A model generated the notes under the pieces. It had not been told where the DNA came from and did not search any database. It saw only the letters and a list, made by a program, of their open reading frames with translations. Below, piece by piece: positions 17,023 to 25,176 of a stretch of DNA of 64,000 bases. A program made the translations under genes and the position numbers. This stretch comes from Desulfitobacterium hafniense DCB-2 (GTDB lineage: Bacteria; Bacillota; Desulfitobacteriia; Desulfitobacteriales; Desulfitobacteriaceae), in contig NC_011830.1 in NCBI RefSeq assembly GCF_000021925.1, positions 1,450,501 through 1,514,500 on the forward strand, read 5' to 3'. The stretch's first letter is position 1; each line of letters begins with the position of its first letter.

Positions 17023-17988
17023 GTGGCTGAAATGGCCGTGGAAATTGAAGCTCAGGGTATAAGACCCTTGCGAAGGCAGATCATCAATCAAATAGAGCAG
17101 CTGATAGAAACTCAGATGGAGCATCAATTGCGAACTCCTAATATCTCTGATCATCCCTGCTTCAACGGAGCAGTCCATGGGAAAAAGGGCAGACTTCACC
17201 TGCCGATCAGCCCCGCCTGCAATATCCAGTGCCGGTTTTGCCGGCGGGCCTGCAATAGTAAGGAATTGCGTCCCGGAGTTGCCAAAGGCATCCTTCCCAT
17301 AGAAGAAGCAGTTGATATAGTGGGCAAAGCCTTGGAACTGTGTCCGGAAATCACGGTAGTGGGGATTGCCGGACCCGGGGATGCTCTGGCCTCTTTTCAT
17401 GCAGTCGAAGCTTTCCGGCAGGTTCACAAAGCGTACCCCCACTTAATTAAATGCCTGAGTACCAATGGATTAGCTCTCCCCGGCAAAGCGGATCTTTTGT
17501 ATGATTTGGGAGTCCGCACTGTTACGGTGACAGTCAATGCAGTAGACCCTTGGAGCGCATCCAAGGTGGTCTCTCATATCCTTTGGGAGGGGAAAGTTTA
17601 CAGAGGTGAAGAAGCGGGGCGGATACTGCTTGCTCATCAATTGCGCGGGATTCAGCAAGCAAGTCAAAGAGGGATAATAGTCAAGGTCAATACAGTACTC
17701 ATTCCCACAATCAATGATCACTGCATCGGAGATATTGCCCGTACTGTAAAGCAGGCAGGGGCAACAGTGCATAATATCATCCCTCTTATACCTCAGCATG
17801 AGCTGAAGGATATTCCGGCCCCCACCTGCGAACAAATCAATAAAGCCCGTAGTGACGGAGAAGTTTATCTAAAGCAATTCCGTCACTGCCAACATTGCCG
17901 GGCTGATGCCTGCGGCATTATTGGCCAGGAAGATCTATCCGCTGAACTTTATGGCGGACGGAGAATGGAGACTTTTTCCCACGGGTGA
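17023..17988 (+). CDS. NifB-like radical SAM cofactor-assembly protein
   Basis: This 321-residue radical SAM protein resembles NifB, which makes the [8Fe-9S-C] precursor of nitrogenase cofactors. The SAM cluster motif is SPACNIQCRFCRR (CxxxCxxC), preceded by HPCFNG and followed by ELRPGV, GIAGPGDALA and the C-terminal CQHCRADACGIIG, all NifB features. It lacks the fused NifX domain, supplied by the previous gene. GTG 17023 follows AAAAGG, but the frame stays open upstream with plausible residues and no ATG, so the true start may be a rare codon nearer the strong GAGGAGG at 16961-16967. It is the last gene of the operon. Confidence 0.9.
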   Translation: MAEMAVEIEAQGIRPLRRQIINQIEQLIETQMEHQLRTPNISDHPCFNGAVHGKKGRLHLPISPACNIQCRFCRRACNSKELRPGVAKGILPIEEAVDIVGKALELCPEITVVGIAGPGDALASFHAVEAFRQVHKAYPHLIKCLSTNGLALPGKADLLYDLGVRTVTVTVNAVDPWSASKVVSHILWEGKVYRGEEAGRILLAHQLRGIQQASQRGIIVKVNTVLIPTINDHCIGDIARTVKQAGATVHNIIPLIPQHELKDIPAPTCEQINKARSDGEVYLKQFRHCQHCRADACGIIGQEDLSAELYGGRRMETFSHG

Positions 17989-18008
17989 GTGGGTTCCTTT
18001 GGCAGGGG

Positions 18009-18068
18009 TGAATCAGGGGGACAGGTACCATTATTCATCTGAATAATGGTACCTGTCCCCCTGATTCA
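18009..18068. repeat. Perfect 29-bp-arm palindrome, REP-like, between convergent genes
   Basis: The arm at 18009-18037 (TGAATCAGGGGGACAGGTAC onwards) is exactly complementary to 18040-18068, with only TC between. The GGGGGACAGGTACC core is, from recollection, common in dispersed REP-like hairpins of many bacteria, often linked to Y1 (RAYT) transposases. It ends two bases from the stop of the convergent sigma-54 activator gene, so it may terminate both transcripts. Confidence 0.85.
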
Positions 18069-18069
18069 C

Positions 18070-20304
18070 TTATTGAAGTCCTAGACGTTTTAGCTTTTTC
18101 CAAAGACCGGTCCGGGTAATCCCCAGATATTGTGCCAGAGCGGTTTTGTTTCCTCCAAACTCTGCAAGTAAGCCTGCGATTTCCTCTTTTTCGGAATGTC
18201 CCTTGTCCGTTTCAGCCACCCGAAGGTCGGGAGGCAGATCCTGAGTATGAATGGTGGAACCTTCCGCAAAAACGTAAAGCCGGTTGATAATATTTTGGAG
18301 TTGGCGGATATTGCCCGGCCAAGTGTATTTGAGAAAGAGGTCTTGAGCGCCAGGGGAAAGGGTTTTTTCCGGAGTATCATGACTTTGAGCAAGGAACTGA
18401 AGCATATGCTCGGCTAATTCCAGAATATCCTGCCCCCGCTCTCGTAAGGGAGGGATTTTGATCTCAATAGAATTAAGTCGATATAATAAATCTTCCCGGA
18501 ATTCTCCTTGCTCAACCATCGAACTAAGGTCGCGATGGGTTGCGGAGAGAATGCGGACCTTAATCGGAATGGGCTTGATAGCGCCTAAAGGTTCTATTTC
18601 TTGTTCCTGGATAACTCTTAAGAGCTTTGCTTGCAGTTCCGGAGAAAGCTCACCAATCTCATCCAGAAACAAAGTTCCTCGATTGGCCAGCAGGATTTTT
18701 CCGGGCTTGCCGCCTTTCACTCCGCCGCTAAAGGCCCCCTCCTGATAACCGAAAAGCTCGGATTCTAAAAGATTAGCCGGTATAGCTGCCGAATTAACCA
18801 CAATAAACGGACCCTGAGCAACTTGACTTGATTGATGAATCGCTTTCGCCAGCAGCTCTTTCCCGGTTCCTGTTTCACCGGTAATCAAGATGGGGAAGTC
18901 ATATTGAGCAACTCGGGCAGCGTTCTGGATTGTGTCCTGCATGATTTTGGAGCTGCCGATAATTCGTGAAAATCCGGAAGTCTCTTGATCTTGTAGACGA
19001 TCTTTTCTTGTTGGCTTAGGGAGCTGCCGAGAAGAGTTTGGTTCAGGGACAGCACCGGGAGCGTTTGGGAGGCGGGCTACTACAGAGCTAAGTTGCTCTG
19101 TAGCTACTTTGAATAATCCGGACATATAGGGGGAAGAAGCTTTTTCGTCCATTGCGGCGGCCACCAGCGCGGCGACAATAGTTTCCCGATGTTCGATGGG
19201 AGCGTAAAGAGTAGAGGTAAATCCCTGGTTCAAAAGTTCGTCCGTATTTTGGATTGAGGTATGGACTAAGCTATAGCAGACAATACTCTTTGCTTGAAGC
19301 ATTGCGGCGATTTCCTTGTCCAAAGGTTTCCACTCATTTTTCTGGGGAAATTTTCTGCCTGCGCTAACGAGGAGTTTTTGCTGTTGGTGAGTCTGATCAA
19401 GGAGACAAAGATAAATGCTTTCCAGCTGAGTGGCGATTTGCAATTGAATGCAATAGTCATTGAGAAAATCAAGGATGTGATCATCTTTAAGGTTTTCCGC
19501 CATGCTGTGCAGAAAGGCTGATGTAGCCATAGCCTGATAAGAGCGTTCCTGGATTATTCCGGAATGATAAAAGGCCTGACTGAAGTGCCGGGAAATCTGG
19601 CTAATTAAATAGGCATCTTCTATCTCAAATTGCAAGGCTTTGGTGCCGCCCAATAAGATGGCGCCGATTACCTCGTGACCAAAGAGGATAGGAACTCTCA
19701 GGGCGGAACGAAATCCTGTCCGATAGAGCATGGGATCCTCGCTGAAGGAGAAACCTTCCGGCTGAAGAGAGGAGCTCAGTTGGGGAGCTTCCGTTTCTAA
19801 AATCCAGCCTAAACCGGTCTTGCGAATCTGAGAATAAGGTGCGTAGATACTGCCCTCTATTTCCAAACCAATGGAGTAAGCATAGCTGTATTTGCGAAGC
19901 TGGGGATTCACCCGTACCAAATCAAAACGTTCAAAAGAGGTTGCCTCGCTGATCATAGTTACAATTCGCAGCACGATCTCTTCCGGATCTGTGGTCAGAT
20001 CTTCAAGCGCTCGTTCAAACTGGGGAGGAAGTGCAGATGTAAAATTCGGTTCCAACCCAAGCAGAAGCAGGCGGTTGGAGTCGCCGCTTACCATAAAGAG
20101 TTCGACATTTAAAGCAATCTGATGATTGGCCACAGACCATGTGGTAATATCATTTTTCGGTTTTAAGGTGAGAAGGGTCTCTAAAGATTCCGGATCCAGA
20201 GCATGAGTCAGTTGTTTGGCATAATGATTCATCCGCTGTATTTTGTTGGTGGAGTCTATACGGATTATCCCAAAAGGAAAGGATTCAAATAGTTCATCAC
20301 GCAT
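18070..20304 (-). CDS. Sigma-54-dependent transcriptional activator with PAS and GAF sensor domains
   Basis: This protein of about 744 residues has an N-terminal PAS-like region, one or two GAF domains, a linker, a sigma-54 AAA+ domain and a Fis-type HTH at the C-terminus (NKTALAQYLGITRTGLWKKL). The AAA+ part has Walker A GETGTGKE and Walker B GTLFLDEIGEL. The sigma-54 contact loop reads GAFSGG instead of GAFTGA, a variant. I chose ATG 20304 (GGGAG eight bases upstream) over 20400, because the longer start would cover an operator-like CAGTGTTAAC. It is divergent from the DoxX gene, whose promoter is of the sigma-54 type, so it is probably that gene's activator. The GAF ligand is unknown. Confidence 0.9.
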   Translation of the reverse strand: MRDELFESFPFGIIRIDSTNKIQRMNHYAKQLTHALDPESLETLLTLKPKNDITTWSVANHQIALNVELFMVSGDSNRLLLLGLEPNFTSALPPQFERALEDLTTDPEEIVLRIVTMISEATSFERFDLVRVNPQLRKYSYAYSIGLEIEGSIYAPYSQIRKTGLGWILETEAPQLSSSLQPEGFSFSEDPMLYRTGFRSALRVPILFGHEVIGAILLGGTKALQFEIEDAYLISQISRHFSQAFYHSGIIQERSYQAMATSAFLHSMAENLKDDHILDFLNDYCIQLQIATQLESIYLCLLDQTHQQQKLLVSAGRKFPQKNEWKPLDKEIAAMLQAKSIVCYSLVHTSIQNTDELLNQGFTSTLYAPIEHRETIVAALVAAAMDEKASSPYMSGLFKVATEQLSSVVARLPNAPGAVPEPNSSRQLPKPTRKDRLQDQETSGFSRIIGSSKIMQDTIQNAARVAQYDFPILITGETGTGKELLAKAIHQSSQVAQGPFIVVNSAAIPANLLESELFGYQEGAFSGGVKGGKPGKILLANRGTLFLDEIGELSPELQAKLLRVIQEQEIEPLGAIKPIPIKVRILSATHRDLSSMVEQGEFREDLLYRLNSIEIKIPPLRERGQDILELAEHMLQFLAQSHDTPEKTLSPGAQDLFLKYTWPGNIRQLQNIINRLYVFAEGSTIHTQDLPPDLRVAETDKGHSEKEEIAGLLAEFGGNKTALAQYLGITRTGLWKKLKRLGLQ

Positions 20305-20436
20305 AATCGTTCTCCCTAATCTGTTTAAGGTAATCCTCATGGCAGTCTCATAGACAATTTTGCTTTCTGCCATCAGTGTTAACAACTGTCTCTTTAGCAC
20401 AGGACGGATATAAAAGCAAAGTGAATAGGGCTTAAG

Positions 20437-20463
20437 TTAACACTGTTAACTTGACAGTGTTAA
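20437..20463. promoter_or_regulatory. Probable upstream activating sequence for the sigma-54 activator
   Basis: TTAACACTGT (20437-20446) and ACAGTGTTAA (20454-20463) are a perfect inverted repeat with a 7-bp spacer. A third half-site CAGTGTTAAC occurs at 20374-20383. They lie about 50-140 bases before the sigma-54 promoter, the usual place for enhancer sites. Confidence 0.7.
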
Positions 20464-20514
20464 TTAGTTAACCGTTAATTCTGAATAGCATAGCGAGAAT
20501 AAGCCTTTTTAGTA

Positions 20515-20531
20515 TTGGCATGATATTTGCA
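20515..20531 (+). promoter_or_regulatory. Sigma-54 (-24/-12) promoter of the DoxX gene
   Basis: TTGGCATGATATTTGCA has GG at 20517-20518 and GC at 20529-20530 with the obligatory 10-base gap, close to the TGGCAC-N5-TTGCW consensus. It lies about 105 bases before the DoxX start. Confidence 0.8.
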
Positions 20532-20637
20532 ACGTAATCTTGATATAGATATAAGTGTTACTGAGGCGGGGAGAGGAGGCCTAACCTCAGATCAAAAAAG
20601 CACTGATCTTAATTATAATTTTGCAGGAGGGTTTTAG

Positions 20638-21213
20638 ATGAAAAATCCAATCAAGTCCGTTATTGCCCTATTGATTCGCTTTTACTTTGGTTACTACTTC
20701 CTTAATGCCGGCATTGGTAAGTTCCAAACCGGTTTTAACGGAGACTCAGTCGGTGGATTCTTAAAAGGCGGCTTGGCTCAGACGGCGGAAGCTATGGCAG
20801 CTGCGGGTAAAACCGGGAAAGCCAATGTAACCGACACTTGGGGTTGGCTGATCAGCCATGTGTTCTTACCTAATGCAGATATCATGGCTGTTATGGTTAA
20901 AACCGGTGAAGTAATGATCGGTCTGGGTCTTATTCTTGGTTGTTTTACCACTTTAGCAGCATTTTTTGCCCTAACCATGAATTTTTCCTTTTTACTTTCC
21001 GGGACAGTATCTTCTAACCCCCAAATGGTTATTGGGTTTTTATTTGTTTTATACTTTGCAGCTGCTTCGGGGGCAATTGGTGTAGATCGTTTCTTTATGC
21101 ATAAACTGGTGGATAAATTCCCCATCTTAAACAAAGGGTTCTTGAGACATCTTTTCCCGGTTGATGCCGGGCATAGAGGGGCAATAAAGAACACAATAAG
21201 TCAAGTGGGCTAA
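20638..21213 (+). CDS. DoxX-family integral membrane protein
   Basis: This 191-residue protein has four or so hydrophobic segments and the DoxX start LIRFYFGYYFLNAGIGKFQTGF. A membrane-proximal motif KTGEVMIGLGLILG and a C-terminal RFFMHKL follow. DoxX/DoxD relatives include a thiosulfate:quinone oxidoreductase subunit and redox-related proteins, but most members have no proven role. GCAGGAGGG precedes the ATG. It has its own sigma-54 promoter and the divergent activator beside it, so expression is tightly signal-dependent. Confidence 0.85.
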   Translation: MKNPIKSVIALLIRFYFGYYFLNAGIGKFQTGFNGDSVGGFLKGGLAQTAEAMAAAGKTGKANVTDTWGWLISHVFLPNADIMAVMVKTGEVMIGLGLILGCFTTLAAFFALTMNFSFLLSGTVSSNPQMVIGFLFVLYFAAASGAIGVDRFFMHKLVDKFPILNKGFLRHLFPVDAGHRGAIKNTISQVG

Positions 21214-21234
21214 TCATCTGAATCTATAAATATG

Positions 21235-21275
21235 AGCGTCTGCCCCAACCAAGTCACGGGGCAGGCGCTTTTTCT
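21235..21275 (+). terminator. Terminator of the DoxX gene
   Basis: AGCGTCTGCCCC (21235-21246) pairs with GGGGCAGGCGCT (21258-21269), followed by TTTTCT. It sits between convergent genes and overlaps the end of the nitroreductase gene. Confidence 0.88.
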
Positions 21276-21816
21276 ATCGGCAATAATTCACATTTTCTGT
21301 GATGGAACGGTGGGGGGGCAAGGAATGTTCGGCAGAATGGCCTACCACGACTCCGCAGATAGGAGTTAAGCCAAAGGGGATACCGATTTTTTCCATAAGT
21401 TTTGAATTTCCTCTGATACCCTGTAAGGCAGAATGAATATAACAAGAACCCAGTCCCAGTGCTGTTGCCGCTATGGTAATACATGTTGCGGCACAGGAGG
21501 TGGTGGCTTCTTTCAGAGGGTTGGCAAAGGGGGCAGAAAAGAGAAAGAAGACAGGAGCGCCGTATAGGGGCTGATACCCTTCCAGTGCCGCCCGCCCCAT
21601 CAGAAGTTTGTCGCCGGAGTTTTTGTATTGTACTAAGGCTTCTTCGTTAATTTCTCCTAATATTCCAGGATTCTCAATGACTGAAGTATGGAAGATCCCC
21701 ACTTTAGGCGCACTATTGCCGGCTCTCACAAGTTGGGTTATAATTTCTGCTTCTACAGGTTTGGGCAGATAGCTCCGCACACTTTTTCTTAACTCTATGG
21801 CCTTGATAGTATCCAT
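21274..21816 (-). CDS. Nitroreductase-family protein
   Basis: This 180-residue FMN-dependent nitroreductase-fold protein starts MDTIKAIELRKSVRSYLPKPV, with the RKSVRSY FMN-binding motif. AGNSAPK follows, and the C-terminal half has AATALGLGSCYIHSA and IPICGVVVG-like strands. Family members reduce nitro compounds, quinones or flavins with NAD(P)H; the substrate is unknown. The start at 21816 has GGAGGAGAG upstream. The frame extends further upstream, but that stretch is unlike the family. Confidence 0.88.
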   Translation of the reverse strand: MDTIKAIELRKSVRSYLPKPVEAEIITQLVRAGNSAPKVGIFHTSVIENPGILGEINEEALVQYKNSGDKLLMGRAALEGYQPLYGAPVFFLFSAPFANPLKEATTSCAATCITIAATALGLGSCYIHSALQGIRGNSKLMEKIGIPFGLTPICGVVVGHSAEHSLPPHRSITENVNYCR

Positions 21817-22033
21817 GATCCAGTCTCTCCTCCAACAAGCAAAGTTTTCTTTGTTTTCAAAGCTTGGAAAATGTTTAGTTAATTTTACTCTAATCCAAAC
21901 ATTTAGTAAATGAAGTTGTATAGAAAGATTTGGCACAATTGAGTCACTAAAGGCTATGAAGAGTCTATAAACGCCAAGATTCCGGATTGAGGTCTGCAGA
22001 GCTAAGGCAGGTGATTGTATAGCTCATAATATG

Positions 22034-22076
22034 AGAAAAATGGCAGCTACCCTGGTGTAAGGGTGGTCGTGCCATC
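22034..22076 (-). terminator. Terminator of the zinc-ribbon gene (minus strand)
   Basis: ATGGCA (22040-22045) and TGCCAT (22070-22075) flank an inner ACCCT/AGGGT pairing, and on the minus strand the stem is followed by TTTTTCTC. Confidence 0.7.
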
Positions 22077-22141
22077 TTTAATAGATTAGTGTCTCTAAGT
22101 TTATGGGCCGTGAGAAAATTAAGATTTCACACGTCCTCTGT

Positions 22142-22459
22142 TTAGTCAAATAACTCTTCAAGGAAAGATTTACGCCGTTTCTTTTTGTAATAGTAATCCT
22201 GATTAGAATAATTGGGGTTGTGCTGAGGCTGCCCATAAGGCTGCTCATAAGTTTGTCCGCTGTATTGCTGTCCGGGATTAGGAGCATTACTTGAGGCTGG
22301 GGCAGGGTTTACGGAATTGGCAAAAGAATTGCTTCTTTCAATGATTTTATCCAGCTCACCTCGGTCTAGCCAGACACCCCGGCATTTAGGGCAGTAATCA
22401 ATCTCTATACCTTGTCTTTCGGACATGGTCAGTTCTGCATCACAGACTGGACATTTCAA
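22142..22459 (-). CDS. TFIIB-type zinc-ribbon protein
   Basis: This 105-residue protein has a zf-TFIIB zinc ribbon: CPVCDAEL near the start and YCPKCRGVWLDRGELDKII, giving four Cys ligands. A low-complexity Gln/Tyr/Pro/Asn-rich linker follows, and a basic KKKRRKSFLEELFD tail. This layout is a common uncharacterised bacterial family. It starts with TTG 22459 after AAAGGAG. The role is unknown. Confidence 0.85.
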   Translation of the reverse strand: MKCPVCDAELTMSERQGIEIDYCPKCRGVWLDRGELDKIIERSNSFANSVNPAPASSNAPNPGQQYSGQTYEQPYGQPQHNPNYSNQDYYYKKKRRKSFLEELFD

Positions 22460-22590
22460 AAGGCAACACTCCTTTCTAATATAAAAATTATAGCATGGTT
22501 ATTTTAATTTTCAAAACTACCATGGCTACAATTTTTACATAATCAGCCTTTAGCGACTGAGTGGGTCAGAAAGTGGCCGCAGACTTAGAA

Positions 22591-22758
22591 TTAGTAGCTG
22601 TTATTGATAGGACCGCAGGGTGACGCTCCGCATTGTGGCCCGTAGCAGCCTTGATTCTGAGCAGGTTGCGCGGAACCACCGGTTTCTGCAAAGACGGCAG
22701 TAGTTCCGACAATCAGCAGGGCTGCGGTAATGACTCCTAAAGCGAGTTTTTTTATCAT
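22591..22758 (-). CDS. Small secreted Cys-rich peptide, 55 residues
   Basis: A clear short gene: GGAGGAATTGAA precedes the ATG, and the product is MIKKLALGVITAALLIVG, then TTAVFA as the end of a signal peptide, then a mature part of about 31 residues with three cysteines (GCYG, QCGA, PCGP). Signal peptidase would cut after VFA. The mature Cys/Gly/Pro pattern suggests disulfides or metal binding. I do not recognise a family. It is upstream of the zinc-ribbon gene and downstream of a two-component system on the same strand. Confidence 0.8.
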   Translation of the reverse strand: MIKKLALGVITAALLIVGTTAVFAETGGSAQPAQNQGCYGPQCGASPCGPINNSY

Positions 22759-22908
22759 TTCAATTCCTCCCTACAATAGTTGATTTTAAATGGGCAATAC
22801 CATAACAACATCATCATAGCGGATAATCATGAATATCGTGTGAATTTTGTTGTGAAGATCATGTGAATTAAACCCTTCGGACTCCTTACGGCAGAGAAAC
22901 TTTCTGTT

Positions 22909-24300
22909 TTAGACGGAGGTGGATTTTTCTCCAATGGTTAGGGGAAGTAGGAGCATAAATCGGCTGCCTTTATCTGGGCAGCTTTCGACCGTAAGTGTCC
23001 CTTGATGAAGAAGAGCGATCTGTTGAGCTAAGGCGAGGCCGATGCCTGTACCGCCAGTTTCCCGAGAGCGGGATTTTTCTGAGCGATAGAACCGTTCGAA
23101 AATAAAGGGAAGATCTTCTTCAGGAATACCGATTCCAGAGTCGGAAATGGTGATCAGGACCTCCTGATGGCGAAGCTCCATTTGAACCTCAATTTTGCCC
23201 GGACTTTCCGTAAATTTGTAAGCATTGTGAAGAAGATTGTAGAAGAGGCGGGTTAGCAGGTATTCATCCCCTTCGATAAGAATTGATTCAGGCTTGTGCC
23301 ATGTTAAAGAAATTCCTTTTTCCTGGATAAGCGGGGAGAGCATATTCACTGTTTTATCGATAAGGGCGGAAAGATTGACCTGAGTCAAATAAGGGCGTAA
23401 GGCTCCCATCTCCGCGACATTGAGATCTTTAAGATCGCTGGATAACCTTGTCAACCGCTCAATTTCTTCATTGATAATGGCAAGGTTCTCCTTGTCGGCT
23501 GGCAGAACTCCGTCTTGGAAGGCTTCGATATAACTGCGGATAGAGGTTAAGGGAGTGCGCAATTCGTGAGCAATATCTGCAGTGAGCTGCTTGCGGAGCC
23601 GTTCCTGCTTTTTCAGGCTTTCGGCCATCCCATTGAAAGCGGTAGCCAATTGACCGACTTCATCCTTAGTGGCAACCGGGACTTGTTCGTCCAGAAATCC
23701 TTCCCCTACCCTCTGCACGGCCTTCGTCAACCCCTGCAAAGGGGAAGTCAGGCGCCGGCTGATCCAATAACTCAGGATTATGCCAATGATCAAGGCCAAA
23801 GCTCCGGCCAGAAACAAGGATTGGTAGATAGCGGAAATAAAAGACTGATCAGCAGGGTTCAAAACCTTGGCCCTGGCCGGATAGCGAACTTCCGCAACAG
23901 CAAAGACTCCATTGGGACCGGAGATCATAAGGGTCTTGTTTTTCCATTCCTCAATGGTGTAGTTTAAACCCATGTCCATCCATAGACCGGGATCATTTTT
24001 CAGCATAGATTCCATGGGATTGATGAGGGTCAAGATGGTCTTCCCGGAGGGCTCTTTGATCACGATATGGGTTCCAAAGGGAAGAGAGTGGGCGATGTTA
24101 TACAGAGAATCGGAATTCCAGCACCCATGGCTGAAGAAACTGCTGCTTAAACGCTCGGGCAATTGTTCCAGAGTTACTTCCGTGGAGCGGGCGAGATAAT
24201 CACTGAAATGTTTTTGGAAGACAAAGTTAACGGACAGAATGCTGAGCAATAAGGTCAGGAGAATAATGGCCAGGAAGGAGAGAAATAAGCGTTTACGCAT
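22909..24300 (-). CDS. Membrane sensor histidine kinase (BaeS/PhoR-like)
   Basis: This 463-residue kinase has an N-terminal membrane helix, an extracytoplasmic domain of about 130 residues, a second helix near residue 165-185, a HAMP linker (SRRLTSPLQGLTKAV), the H-box ADIAHELRTPLTSIRSY, and an HATPase domain with NLLHNAYKF, DSGIGIPEED and GGTGIGLAL. It starts at ATG 24300 with GGAGGAG seven bases upstream, four bases after the response regulator, so the two are co-expressed. The signal is unknown. Confidence 0.93.
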   Translation of the reverse strand: MRKRLFLSFLAIILLTLLLSILSVNFVFQKHFSDYLARSTEVTLEQLPERLSSSFFSHGCWNSDSLYNIAHSLPFGTHIVIKEPSGKTILTLINPMESMLKNDPGLWMDMGLNYTIEEWKNKTLMISGPNGVFAVAEVRYPARAKVLNPADQSFISAIYQSLFLAGALALIIGIILSYWISRRLTSPLQGLTKAVQRVGEGFLDEQVPVATKDEVGQLATAFNGMAESLKKQERLRKQLTADIAHELRTPLTSIRSYIEAFQDGVLPADKENLAIINEEIERLTRLSSDLKDLNVAEMGALRPYLTQVNLSALIDKTVNMLSPLIQEKGISLTWHKPESILIEGDEYLLTRLFYNLLHNAYKFTESPGKIEVQMELRHQEVLITISDSGIGIPEEDLPFIFERFYRSEKSRSRETGGTGIGLALAQQIALLHQGTLTVESCPDKGSRFMLLLPLTIGEKSTSV

Positions 24301-24304
24301 GAAG

Positions 24305-24997
24305 CTACTCCTCCTTATGGGCGTTGAATTTATAGCCGACTCCATAGACCGTCAGAATGATTTTGGGATCACCGGGTACACCCTCCAGTTTCTGGCGCAA
24401 TTTTTTGATATGGGCGTCAATCACCCGTTCATCCCCGCCAAAATCATGGCCTTGGACGATTTGTACCAGCTGTCCCCGGGAATACACTCTTCCCGGATAC
24501 TTGGCCAAAGCACCAAGGATTTTGAACTCAGTGGGGGTAAGGAGGATCGCTTCGTCCTGAAAGCGGACTTCGTGCCGTGCGTTATCAATGGTCAAACCGT
24601 TATCGTAGGTGATGCTGTCGGCAAGGAGAGCGGTCTCGATGTGGGTTCGTCTAAGCACGGCTTTGATCCGGGCTACCACTTCCCGGGGACTGAAAGGTTT
24701 AACAATATAGTCATCGGCGCCCAGATTAAGGCCTTGAAGCCGATCCTCCAATTCGACCTTGGCTGTGAGCATAATAACGGGAGTGGCCGAGATTTTACGA
24801 ATCTCTCTGCAGATTTCCTCACCGGATAAACCTGGCAGCATAAGATCGAGAAGGACAAGGTCGTAAGAGTTTTCTTTAAATAAGGTCAAGGCTATGAGGC
24901 CATTGACCGCTGTGGTCACATGAAACCCTTCTTGTTGCAGATAAGCTTTAAGGACATTGCTGATATTTTTTTCATCGTCCACCAAGAGAATTCGCAT
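24305..24997 (-). CDS. OmpR-family response regulator
   Basis: This 230-residue regulator has a receiver domain with the acidic pair in LVDDEK, phospho-acceptor Asp51 in LLDLMLPG, Thr/Lys in MLTAK and KPFSPRE, and a C-terminal winged helix ending YGVGYKFNAH. It is the partner of the adjacent kinase. Nearby candidates for control include the small secreted peptide gene and the zinc-ribbon gene downstream, on the same strand. Confidence 0.94.
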   Translation of the reverse strand: MRILLVDDEKNISNVLKAYLQQEGFHVTTAVNGLIALTLFKENSYDLVLLDLMLPGLSGEEICREIRKISATPVIMLTAKVELEDRLQGLNLGADDYIVKPFSPREVVARIKAVLRRTHIETALLADSITYDNGLTIDNARHEVRFQDEAILLTPTEFKILGALAKYPGRVYSRGQLVQIVQGHDFGGDERVIDAHIKKLRQKLEGVPGDPKIILTVYGVGYKFNAHKEE

Positions 24998-25130
24998 GGA
25001 GATTCACCTCTTTTTCAACATAGTCTAATTTTAGTGGACCAAACAGCTGTTGGAAAGTAATAACTCGGAATTGTTCATGGAATTCATAAGAAATTCATAA
25101 GTTTTTCATAGGGAAATCACAGCTATCGGT

Positions 25131-25171
25131 AAAAATAAAGAAGACCCAAGCCGTTTGCTTTCGGTCTTCTT
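25131..25171 (-). terminator. Terminator of tcdA (minus strand)
   Basis: AAGAAGACC (25138-25146) pairs with GGTCTTCTT (25163-25171). On the minus strand a TTTATTTTT tract follows. Confidence 0.85.
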
Positions 25172-25176
25172 AGTTT

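Noticed and set aside
20305..20400. N-terminal extension of the sigma-54 activator from ATG 20400
   Set aside because: A better ribosome-binding site precedes ATG 20304, and the extension overlaps an operator-like half-site.
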